A DNA stretch of 64,000 nt. Source: JAVVEG01 sp032251455 (GTDB lineage Bacteria; Pseudomonadota; Gammaproteobacteria; Pseudomonadales; Pseudohongiellaceae). Below are positions 7,984 to 15,038 of the stretch, in pieces. How positions within the stretch are numbered: position 1 is the stretch's first letter; every line of letters begins with the position of its first letter. The position numbers and the translations under genes were made by a program. Where the stretch lies: assembly GCA_032251455.1 (NCBI GenBank), contig JAVVEG010000011.1, positions 47,242-111,241 on the forward strand, read 5' to 3'. Under the pieces are notes generated by a model, which was not told where the DNA came from, did no database searches, and was given only the letters and a program-made list of their open reading frames with translations.

Positions 7984-8175
7984 ACCTTTCAGAATCTACC
8001 ACCTCCAAACCCCACTCCAGTCAATTAGAAACTCCCACGCCCAGCGGGGGGAGAGTTCGAACTCGATCAGAGAGTTCGACTGATTGCGCAGCAATCAGCA
8101 ACGAGCGCTTAGCGCGAAGCCCGCAGGGGCAAAACAGCCCCAAGGCTGTTTTGATTAATCTCTCCCCCTCCGCCA
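7984..8175 (+). repeat. 192-bp tandem repeat, copy 1 (tRNA-Ser-linked)
   Basis: The first of two adjacent 192-base units differing at only about four positions. The unit ends with the same 19 bases as the tRNA-Ser 3' end (8157-8175 equals 7965-7983). It also carries GAGAGTTCGA, the 5' half of the T arm, twice (8051-8060 and 8070-8079). Between these T-arm halves lies about 77 bases of successive hairpins: CTGATTGC/GCAATCAG, GCGC/GCGC and AAAACAGCC/GGCTGTTTT. The period is a multiple of three, so spurious ORFs run through it; none has a credible start or family. Confidence 0.9.
8131..8152 (+). terminator. Intrinsic terminator-like hairpin in repeat copy 1
   Basis: A nine-base stem AAAACAGCC/GGCTGTTTT around a CCAA loop ends in TTTTGATT on the + strand. 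Its A/T-rich ends make it usable in both directions: it could end the tRNA-Ser transcript and, read on the minus strand, the rlmE transcript. Confidence 0.55.
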
Positions 8176-8367
8176 CTATTTCAGAATCTACCACCTCCAA
8201 ACCCCACTCCAATCAATTAGAAACTCCCACGCCCAGCGGGGGGAGAGTTCGAACTCGATCAGAGAGTTCGACTGATTGCGCAGCAATCAGCAACGAGCGC
8301 TTAGCGCGAAGCCCGCAGGGGCAAAACAGCCCCAAGGCTGTTTTGATTAATCTCTCCCCCTCACCCA
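8176..8367 (+). repeat. 192-bp tandem repeat, copy 2 (tRNA-Ser-linked)
   Basis: The second unit is nearly identical to copy 1: three changes in its first three bases and one A/G change near base 38. At its far end the tRNA-like tail is altered (CACCCA in place of CCGCCA), and this end overlaps the stop codon and last residue of rlmE on the other strand. The near identity implies a recent duplication or ongoing homogenisation. It contains the same hairpins and the two GAGAGTTCGA strings. Confidence 0.9.
8323..8344. terminator. Intrinsic terminator-like hairpin in repeat copy 2
   Basis: An exact copy of the hairpin at 8131-8152, 192 bases away. This copy is the nearer to the rlmE stop codon on the minus strand, with a run of U after the stem in that direction, so it is the likelier rlmE terminator. 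Confidence 0.5.
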
Positions 8368-8981
8368 ACAAACCCCTTGCCCACCAAAAACACCTCCCGC
8401 GACCGGGCCCTGGATGCCTCTGGCTTGCGCACCAGTAATTTATCAAAATGGCCTCTTGTAGACCTGACATAGTCTTCATAGCCCGCCCCATGAAAAACCT
8501 TGGCAATGAAACTCCCACCAGGCTTCAATACCGCCACCGCCATCTCCAGGGCAAGTTCGACCAGGTAGATTGAGCTTGCCTGGTCGGCCGCATCCACTCC
8601 ACTGATATTGGGTGCCATGTCGGACATCAGCAGGTCCACTTGCTCACCATTCAGTTCAGCAAGAATCTGCTGAAATACCGCATCCTCCGTGAAATCGCCT
8701 TGCAGGAAAACGACACCGGGGATCGCTGCCATCGGCAGAATATCCGAAGCAATAATCTTGCCCTGCTTGCCCACTTGGGGTGCAATCACCTGGGACCAAC
8801 CGCCAGGGGCTGAACCCAGATCCAATACCAGCATGCCGGGCCGGACCAGCTTGTCCTTGGCAAGGATTTCCAGTAATTTGTAGCTGGCCCGCGAACGAAA
8901 ACCATCGATCTGCGCCTTTTTGACGAAAGGGTCATTGACGTGCTCGTCCAGCCAGCGCTTACTGCTTTTGGATCTTGCCAT
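8361..8981 (-). CDS. rlmE: 23S rRNA (uridine-2552-2'-O)-methyltransferase RlmE
   Basis: A 206-residue RrmJ/FtsJ methyltransferase that methylates the ribose of U2552 in the A-loop, a late step of 50S assembly. The SAM site is [14 protein letters not shown], and the catalytic set is visible as K in RASYKLLE, D in [10 protein letters not shown] and K in SFIAKVFHG. It ends normally in [10 protein letters not shown] plus FVG. The usual downstream partner ftsH is absent; the 192-bp repeat array abuts the gene, and its stop codon lies within the end of repeat copy 2. Confidence 0.96.
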   Translation of the reverse strand: MARSKSSKRWLDEHVNDPFVKKAQIDGFRSRASYKLLEILAKDKLVRPGMLVLDLGSAPGGWSQVIAPQVGKQGKIIASDILPMAAIPGVVFLQGDFTEDAVFQQILAELNGEQVDLLMSDMAPNISGVDAADQASSIYLVELALEMAVAVLKPGGSFIAKVFHGAGYEDYVRSTRGHFDKLLVRKPEASRARSREVFLVGKGFVG

Positions 8982-9135
8982 GGTTTCTATCCATTTTATC
9001 GATCGGTAATTCTAACATTTTCGATGCAGCTTGATTGTTCTGTTTTGTGCTCAGGATTCTGAGTAAAATCAGCCAATTCATCTTGATCAAACTATTTCAG
9101 ATTACCTATGTCGGAGTCACCGACCAGGATTGTGT

Positions 9136-10773
9136 ATGTTGCGGCTTACCGAGCTGGCTCTACCATTGGATCATCCTCCGGCAGCATTACGGGTAGCCAT
9201 ACTCGAACGCCTGCATCTGGCCGAAGACCAACTGATCACTTTCCAGGTCTTCAAGCGCAGCTACGATGCCAGGAAAAAGAACAGTGAGATCAAGTATGTT
9301 TATATCATTGACCTGGAGGTGAGCGACGAAGCTGGGCTCCTGCAGCGACTTTCCAGCGATCCACACCTGCGCATTGCACCGGATACCTCCTATCACCCCG
9401 TTGGCCGGGCTCCTGCAGGATTAAGACAACGCCCGGTCGTCATCGGGTTTGGACCTTGCGGTTTGTTTGCCGCTCTTGTTCTGGCACAAATGGGATTTCG
9501 TCCCCTGGTGCTGGAGCGGGGCAGGGAAGTGCGACAACGCACCCAGGACACCTGGAAATTATGGCGCAAAAATATCCTGGACAGCGAATCCAATGTGCAG
9601 TTTGGTGAGGGCGGGGCCGGACTGTTTTCCGATGGCAAACTTTATAGCCAGATCAAGGATCCCAAATTCCTTGGCCGCAAGGTCATGCAGGAGTTTGTCA
9701 AAGCGGGTGCTCCGGCTGAAATCCTGACCGTCAGCAAACCCCATATAGGCACCTTTCGCCTGACCGGTGTGGTGGCAGCCATGCGCGAACAAATCCTGGC
9801 CCTGGGTGGAGAAGTACGCTTTGAAAGCAAAGTCAGCGCCCTGTTGCTGGAGCAGAACCAGGTTCAGGGAGTGCGCCTTGAATCCGGTGAAGAAATAGCC
9901 AGTCAACACCTTGTGCTTGCCCCTGGTCATAGCGCACGGGATACGTTTCGAGCCTTGCATAAACAAGGCGTTTACATGGAGGCAAAACCCTTCGCCATCG
10001 GTTTTCGCATCGAACATCCTCAGTCCTTGATTGATCAGGCCAGGCTGGGAAAATATGCCTCTCACCCGGCTTTGGGCGCAGCCGACTACAAACTGGTTCA
10101 TCATGCCCGCAATGGCCGGGCAGTCTACAGCTTCTGCATGTGCCCAGGCGGGACAGTAGTGGCCGCCACCTCCGAACCCGGCCGGGTCGTGACCAATGGA
10201 ATGAGTCAGTATTCCCGCAATGAACGCAACGCCAATGCCGGCATCGTTGTGGGGATTGCCCCGCAACAGGATTACCCCGAGGAAGTGCTTGCCGGGCTGG
10301 CCTTGCAGGAACAACTTGAAACCAGCGCTTTCAAGCTGGGTGGTGAAAACTACTGTGCGCCTGCACAGTTGCTGGGCGATTTCCTGGCTGCCAGAGCTTC
10401 GACTGGATTGGGTTCAGTCCAGCCTTCGTATAAACCCGGAGTCAAGTTGACAGACCTGACGCAATCACTGCCCGGATACGCCATTGAGGCAATCCAGGAA
10501 GCCCTGCCGGTCTTTGCTCGCCAGATAAAAGGGTTTGACCGGGAAGATGCCATTTTGACCGGGGTGGAAACACGCACCTCGGCACCAATCCGCATCACCC
10601 GTGACCCGCAGACACTACAAAGCCTTAATATCAAAGGGCTGTATCCAGCCGGTGAAGGGGCAGGGTACGCGGGTGGCATACTGTCTGCCGGTGTTGATGG
10701 TATCCGGGTCGCTGAAGCCTTGATCATTGATATGATTGCCACACACAACAAGAGCCAGCAAGCATGCCCATGA
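9136..10773 (+). CDS. FAD-dependent dehydrogenase, COG2509 family
   Basis: A 545-residue flavoprotein of unknown substrate. After a roughly 90-residue N-terminal domain comes the dinucleotide fold, with GFGPCGLFAALVLAQMG and LERG at its end. Then come GEGGAGLFSDGKL, a family signature, and the C-terminal FAD closure YPAGEGAGYAGGILSAGVDG. The family is widespread and uncharacterised. I chose the ATG at 9136, six bases after AGGA; the in-frame TTG at 9130 leaves no spacing. It overlaps the following methyltransferase gene by 10 bases, pointing to coupled translation. Confidence 0.88.
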   Translation: MLRLTELALPLDHPPAALRVAILERLHLAEDQLITFQVFKRSYDARKKNSEIKYVYIIDLEVSDEAGLLQRLSSDPHLRIAPDTSYHPVGRAPAGLRQRPVVIGFGPCGLFAALVLAQMGFRPLVLERGREVRQRTQDTWKLWRKNILDSESNVQFGEGGAGLFSDGKLYSQIKDPKFLGRKVMQEFVKAGAPAEILTVSKPHIGTFRLTGVVAAMREQILALGGEVRFESKVSALLLEQNQVQGVRLESGEEIASQHLVLAPGHSARDTFRALHKQGVYMEAKPFAIGFRIEHPQSLIDQARLGKYASHPALGAADYKLVHHARNGRAVYSFCMCPGGTVVAATSEPGRVVTNGMSQYSRNERNANAGIVVGIAPQQDYPEEVLAGLALQEQLETSAFKLGGENYCAPAQLLGDFLAARASTGLGSVQPSYKPGVKLTDLTQSLPGYAIEAIQEALPVFARQIKGFDREDAILTGVETRTSAPIRITRDPQTLQSLNIKGLYPAGEGAGYAGGILSAGVDGIRVAEALIIDMIATHNKSQQACP

Positions 10774-11510
10774 CTGTCGATCAACTGAAAAAGCTCAAGC
10801 AGAAAAAATACCGGCAGGAATCGGGGTTTTTCCTTGCAGAAGGGGAGCACCTGGTGCTGGAGCTGCTGAAGGCAGCTGAAAGAAATCCGGCTTTAAAGAG
10901 CTGTGAGCTCTTCATGACGGAAAAATATCAGGAGATGAACTGTCCTTATCCACAGCACTATTTGACATCACGGCAAATGTCACAGATATCGGATACAAAA
11001 ACCCCGCAGGGTATTTTCGCCATCGTTGCCCAGGAAGAACTGCTCAAGAGCCTGCAGTCACAGGCGTCCAAGCGGGAAAAGCCCAGATCTGTCTATCTGT
11101 ATCAGATTCAGGATCCGGGCAATCTCGGCACGATTTTGCGCTCATTGGCCTGGTTCGGAGATTTTCAGTGTCTGCTCAGCCCCGATTCTGTCGACCCCTT
11201 CAACAGCAAGGTGGTTCGTGCCAGTATGGGAGCCATTTTTCATGTTCCCCTGCGGCTTGATGTCAGCCTGGCTCAGTTGAAAAGTGAGCATCAGCGTATT
11301 GCCTTGCTTGATATGCAGGGTACCCCTTTGACGGATCCCGGCTTTCAACAGCTTGATTGCCTGCTGTTTGGTAATGAAGCCAGAGGGGTGCCCGCTGATG
11401 AACTGGCTGATTTACCCGTGCAGCGTTTCACCATCGCTGGCTGTGGCAGTATTGATTCACTGAATCTGGCTTCGGCACTTACCCTTTGTGCCTATGAACT
11501 AAACCGTTGA
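10764..11510 (+). CDS. SpoU/TrmH-family RNA methyltransferase
   Basis: A 248-residue SPOUT-class enzyme that probably methylates a ribose 2'-OH in rRNA or tRNA. The N-terminal 90 residues form the substrate-binding domain (KKYRQESGFFLAEGEHLV). The three SPOUT motifs follow: DPGNLGTILRSLAWFG with catalytic Asn and Arg, LLFGNEARGVP, and IDSLNLASALTLCAYE. It resembles the YsgA/RlmB side of the family; the target nucleotide cannot be read from sequence. It overlaps the flavoprotein gene and precedes the DUF2058 gene by 64 bases. Confidence 0.88.
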   Translation: MPMTVDQLKKLKQKKYRQESGFFLAEGEHLVLELLKAAERNPALKSCELFMTEKYQEMNCPYPQHYLTSRQMSQISDTKTPQGIFAIVAQEELLKSLQSQASKREKPRSVYLYQIQDPGNLGTILRSLAWFGDFQCLLSPDSVDPFNSKVVRASMGAIFHVPLRLDVSLAQLKSEHQRIALLDMQGTPLTDPGFQQLDCLLFGNEARGVPADELADLPVQRFTIAGCGSIDSLNLASALTLCAYELNR

Positions 11511-11574
11511 ACTAAACCATTGAAGCAAATCGATGAACTTAAGCTGAGATAACAGCACCTCGCAGGAAATAAAC

Positions 11575-12108
11575 ATGGCTAAATCCCTGACAGAACAACT
11601 ATTGGGCGCAGGTCTGGTCGACAAGAAAAAAGTGGACAAGGCACGCAAGGAAAAGCGCAAGGAAAAAAAATCTGCTGGATCGGTGGCGGCCGATACTCAA
11701 GCCCGCCTGCAACAAGAACGGGCACAACAGATTGCCCGCGACCGGGAGCTCAACCAACAGCGCCTGGAGCAGGAGAGGGCGCGAGCCATCGCTGCCCAGG
11801 TAAAACAGATGTTGCAGCATTCCGCACAGCGGGCAGATGGTGACATCCGGTTCAGTTTCACCGATCCTCGCTCCAACAAAATCAAACAGTTATATGTGGA
11901 TGTGAATGTGCAGAATCAATTGGCACGAGGTCAACTGGCAATTTGTGTCGAAGGGGATAACTATGTGTTGGTGCCGCGGGTAGTAGCTGACAAAATCCGC
12001 GAACGGCAGCCCCAGGCTGTCATTTTCCTGGCTGAGCCGAATCAGGAGGTTCCCGCAGAGGATGATCCCTACCGGGATTTCCCTATCCCGGACGATCTGA
12101 TGTGGTGA
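11575..12108 (+). CDS. DUF2058 (YaiL-like) protein
   Basis: A 177-residue protein of the YaiL/DUF2058 family, sometimes called nucleoprotein/polynucleotide-associated. The N-terminal LTEQLLGAGLVDKKK motif is diagnostic. Residues about 18-85 are highly charged (K, R, E, Q) and predicted coiled coil. The C-terminal half is a small beta-rich domain ending in an acidic DDPYRDFPIPDDLMW tail. Function is unknown; the basic coil suggests nucleic-acid contact. AGGA stands about 9 bases before the ATG. It converges with the amidohydrolase gene six bases away. Confidence 0.9.
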   Translation: MAKSLTEQLLGAGLVDKKKVDKARKEKRKEKKSAGSVAADTQARLQQERAQQIARDRELNQQRLEQERARAIAAQVKQMLQHSAQRADGDIRFSFTDPRSNKIKQLYVDVNVQNQLARGQLAICVEGDNYVLVPRVVADKIRERQPQAVIFLAEPNQEVPAEDDPYRDFPIPDDLMW

Positions 12109-12114
12109 GCTTGC

Positions 12115-13773
12115 TTACTCGCTGACGAGTCGCCCGTTGACCCAGGTTTCGGCGACAGTGGTTTGCCAGATTTCGGCTGGATCAATACTGAAAATATCCT
12201 GGTCCAGGATAATGAAATCGGCGAGTTTGCCAGGCTCCAGAGTGCCCAGCTGCTCTTCCTGATGGCCGGCATAGGCTGCATCGATGGTGAAGCTGGCGAA
12301 GGCCTCGTTCATGCTCATGCGCTCCTCCGGGAACCAACCCTCCGCTGGTTGATTCTGATGATTCTGGCGGGTCACCGCAGCATGCAATCCAAAAAACGGG
12401 TTGGGTGATTCAACCGGGAAATCCGAACCATTGGCAATGATTACCCCGGTATCCAGCAATTTGCGCCAGGCATAAGCCCCAAGAATACGTACTTCACCCA
12501 AACGATCCTGGGCCATGTTCATGTCACTGGTGGCATGGGTGGCCTGCATTGAAGGAATCACGCCCAGTTCATGGAAGCGCAGAATATCCTCGTAACGCAG
12601 AACCTGGGCATGCTCAATGCGATGACGCCGTGCCCGGGTATCAGTCAATGGAATAAGGCGCTGGAAGTTATCCAGCACCTGCATGTTGGCATTATCACCA
12701 ATGGCATGCACGTTAACCTGAAAACCTGCCGACATGGCTGTCTGCATCAGCGAGCTCAATTGTTGAGGCTCGAGCAACAGCAGGCCACGGTGGCCAGGCA
12801 TATCCGAATACTCTTCGATCAGGGCAGCTCCGCGGCTACCAAGTGCTCCGTCCGCTGAAATTTTCACGCTGTTGATGCTCAAGGTTTGATCCGCACTCAG
12901 GAAGTGTCCTTCCGCCAGCCGTTGTTCAAATTCAGGGTCAAGCGCTGCCAACATCACATTGACCCGGATTGGCAATGGCCCCTCTGCCAACAATTCCTTG
13001 TAGGCAGTCACGGTATTGCTGGAAACTCCGGCATCATGCACGCTGGTCAAGCCCTGTGCGGCCAGGGCAGACATTGCCCGTTGCAAGGCATATTTCTGTT
13101 CATCAATGCTCAGATCCGGAATGCGAGAGGTGACCAGGCGCATGGCATTATCGACAAGAACACCTGTTGGACGGCCTTCGGCATCGCGCACGATCTGACC
13201 GCCTTCAGGGTCTGGTGTAGCAGCATTGATACCGGCCAAAGCCATCGCTGCACTGTTTGCCCAACCCGCGTGGCCGTCAATACGGGTCATCCAGATTGGA
13301 ACATCGCGTAACTGGCTATCCAGGCTTGCAGCCTGTGGAAAGGCATTGCTGTCCCACAAAACCTGGTTCCAGCCCCGCCCCTGGACCCAGGCAAGGTCGG
13401 GATTGGCACGCTGGAAATCAACAATTCTCTCCACAGCTTCTGCCTCACTGCTGGTACCGGTCAGGTCCACACGCAACAGACTCAGCCCATAACTGAGCAC
13501 ATGACCATGGGCATCGATCAGTCCCGGAATCAAGGTCTTGCCCTCCCCATCGAGAAGCACCCAATCGTTTTCAGGTTCCGGCTGTTCGGTGCTGGCATAA
13601 ATACGATCGATGGTGTCGCCCGTGAACTGCAAGGCATGAAACTGCTGCAACTGCCGGTTTGCATCCAGGGTGTAACCATTGATATTGCTAATGAGCGTGG
13701 TGGGTGTTGTCTGTGCCTGAGTGAAGGGGCTCAGCAACAAAACACTGCAGGCGAGAATTAGTTTTTTCAACAT
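12115..13773 (-). CDS. Exported amidohydrolase (YtcJ-like, amidohydrolase 3)
   Basis: A 552-residue metal-dependent hydrolase with a cleavable signal peptide (MLKKLILACSVLLLSPFTQAQ), so periplasmic. The TIM-barrel metal ligands are seen in LIDAHGHV, NVHAIGDN, RIEHAQ and NGSDFPVE. DGHAGWANSAA is typical of the YtcJ group. The C-terminal segment (TLEPGKLADFIILDQD) is the composite beta-sandwich that closes amidohydrolases. Substrates of this group are mostly unknown; acylated amines or cyclic amides are common guesses. It is divergent from the double-VOC gene by about 160 bases. Confidence 0.9.
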   Translation of the reverse strand: MLKKLILACSVLLLSPFTQAQTTPTTLISNINGYTLDANRQLQQFHALQFTGDTIDRIYASTEQPEPENDWVLLDGEGKTLIPGLIDAHGHVLSYGLSLLRVDLTGTSSEAEAVERIVDFQRANPDLAWVQGRGWNQVLWDSNAFPQAASLDSQLRDVPIWMTRIDGHAGWANSAAMALAGINAATPDPEGGQIVRDAEGRPTGVLVDNAMRLVTSRIPDLSIDEQKYALQRAMSALAAQGLTSVHDAGVSSNTVTAYKELLAEGPLPIRVNVMLAALDPEFEQRLAEGHFLSADQTLSINSVKISADGALGSRGAALIEEYSDMPGHRGLLLLEPQQLSSLMQTAMSAGFQVNVHAIGDNANMQVLDNFQRLIPLTDTRARRHRIEHAQVLRYEDILRFHELGVIPSMQATHATSDMNMAQDRLGEVRILGAYAWRKLLDTGVIIANGSDFPVESPNPFFGLHAAVTRQNHQNQPAEGWFPEERMSMNEAFASFTIDAAYAGHQEEQLGTLEPGKLADFIILDQDIFSIDPAEIWQTTVAETWVNGRLVSE

Positions 13774-13937
13774 GGTCGATGTCCCATCTTAGTTGATTAT
13801 TGTCAAGGTGGCGGGCTGGTTTCAGGCGCGGGATCGGGTATTATTGTTTCACTATCAGCTTATGTAAAGCAATGGCATCATGTCGTGGCCAGATGTCACA
13901 CCTTTTCAGAACAGATACTTTAAAAGGGAGTAGCCAG

Positions 13938-15038
13938 ATGAACATCAGAGCAGATTCGGACCACCGGCCAGCCGCCAGGGGAGTGCTCAAGCGGCGCAGA
14001 CTCCTGCAATGGATGAGTCTTTTACCATTGACATCGGCCGCACCGGCTTTACTGGCTCAAGCCCAGAACCAGGCCCCACCCATACCTATTCATAAACTGC
14101 ATACTTTCAGTCTGCGGGTCAGCGATGTGCAACGTTCAGTAGCTTTTTATCAAGGCCTGTTCGGCATGGCTATCCAGGCTCGCCAGGGAGAATCTGTTTG
14201 TCTACAAATAGGTGATGGTCCACAATTCATGACGCTGGTGCCACTCAGAAGAGGCGAGACCCCCGGTATCAGACATATTGGTATCAGCACACCCGAGTTT
14301 GATCTGGATGAGCTCAGCAATCGGTTTCGGGCCCATGATTTTGCCATTATCCCGCAACCCAGACCCGGACACGCCCCATTGGAAGTGGCGCTGCGATCCT
14401 GGACGGTACGTCGCCCGGTTGAGCTGGACGGACGGGCCAGCAGCACCCGGGATTTCTATTTCGCAGACAGAGAAGGGCTGGTTTACCAATTGTGCAGCAT
14501 GGATCATTGTGGTGGCAGTGGCAGCCGGGGTGAGATTTGCAACGCCATTGAACCTTCCCCGCAGCAGGGATTGATGCGTCTGCGTGATATCAATCATTTC
14601 ACCAATTTCATGTCGAACAGCAGCCGCGCCAATGCCTTTTACACGGAGTTGTTCGGGCTGGAGTATCAGGCTTATCAGGGACCCACCATGCCCATTGTCG
14701 GGGTGGGAGATGGGCTTCAGTTTCTGATGTATGTCGGGCCAAACCGGGAAGGAGTACCCGAACAAGCCGCCAGAACCGATCATGTCAGCCTGAGTGTGGA
14801 AGAGTTCAGTGTGGAAGGGGTATTGGAGAAACTGACACAATACGGCCTCAGCGCCCGTGAAGATAGCTCATCCACACCGCCATTATCCCATTGGGTCAGT
14901 CTGCGCATGCCCGAACGCAACGGGGCTGAAGGTGGAACGCCGGAGCTCTATTTTTCTGACCCGGATGGCATTCACATCCAGCTACAGCATGTTTCCTATT
15001 GCGGGGGTAATGGGTATTTTGGGGAAATCTGCAGTTGA
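13938..15038 (+). CDS. Tat-exported protein with two VOC domains
   Basis: A 366-residue protein. Residues 18-43 form a likely twin-arginine signal (KRRRLLQWM then a hydrophobic stretch ending AQA). Two VOC domains follow, at about 54-186 and 216-351. Each is closed by the same element, CGGSGSRGEIC at 191-201 and CGGNGYFGEIC at 355-365, so the module was duplicated with its cysteine tail. The start at 13938 has AAGGGAG seven bases upstream; the frame is open to 13800, but that part reads as non-coding. Tat export would suit a protein that folds with a cofactor in the cytoplasm. Substrate unknown; it converges with cusA with no gap. Confidence 0.8.
   Translation: MNIRADSDHRPAARGVLKRRRLLQWMSLLPLTSAAPALLAQAQNQAPPIPIHKLHTFSLRVSDVQRSVAFYQGLFGMAIQARQGESVCLQIGDGPQFMTLVPLRRGETPGIRHIGISTPEFDLDELSNRFRAHDFAIIPQPRPGHAPLEVALRSWTVRRPVELDGRASSTRDFYFADREGLVYQLCSMDHCGGSGSRGEICNAIEPSPQQGLMRLRDINHFTNFMSNSSRANAFYTELFGLEYQAYQGPTMPIVGVGDGLQFLMYVGPNREGVPEQAARTDHVSLSVEEFSVEGVLEKLTQYGLSAREDSSSTPPLSHWVSLRMPERNGAEGGTPELYFSDPDGIHIQLQHVSYCGGNGYFGEICS

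Noticed and set aside
7984..8367. CRISPR array
   Set aside because: Only two units, 192 bp long and nearly identical throughout; no short repeat/variable spacer pattern and no cas genes.
8021..8518. ORFs running through the 192-bp repeats on both strands, with a repeated LIKTALGLFCPCGLRAKR-like peptide
   Set aside because: The repetition arises because the period (192) is divisible by three. There are no credible starts or binding sites, and one frame overlaps rlmE; the DNA is better explained as tRNA-derived repeats and hairpins.
9559..10314. A 251-codon open frame antisense to the COG2509 flavoprotein
   Set aside because: Covers conserved flavoprotein motifs on the other strand; no independent support.
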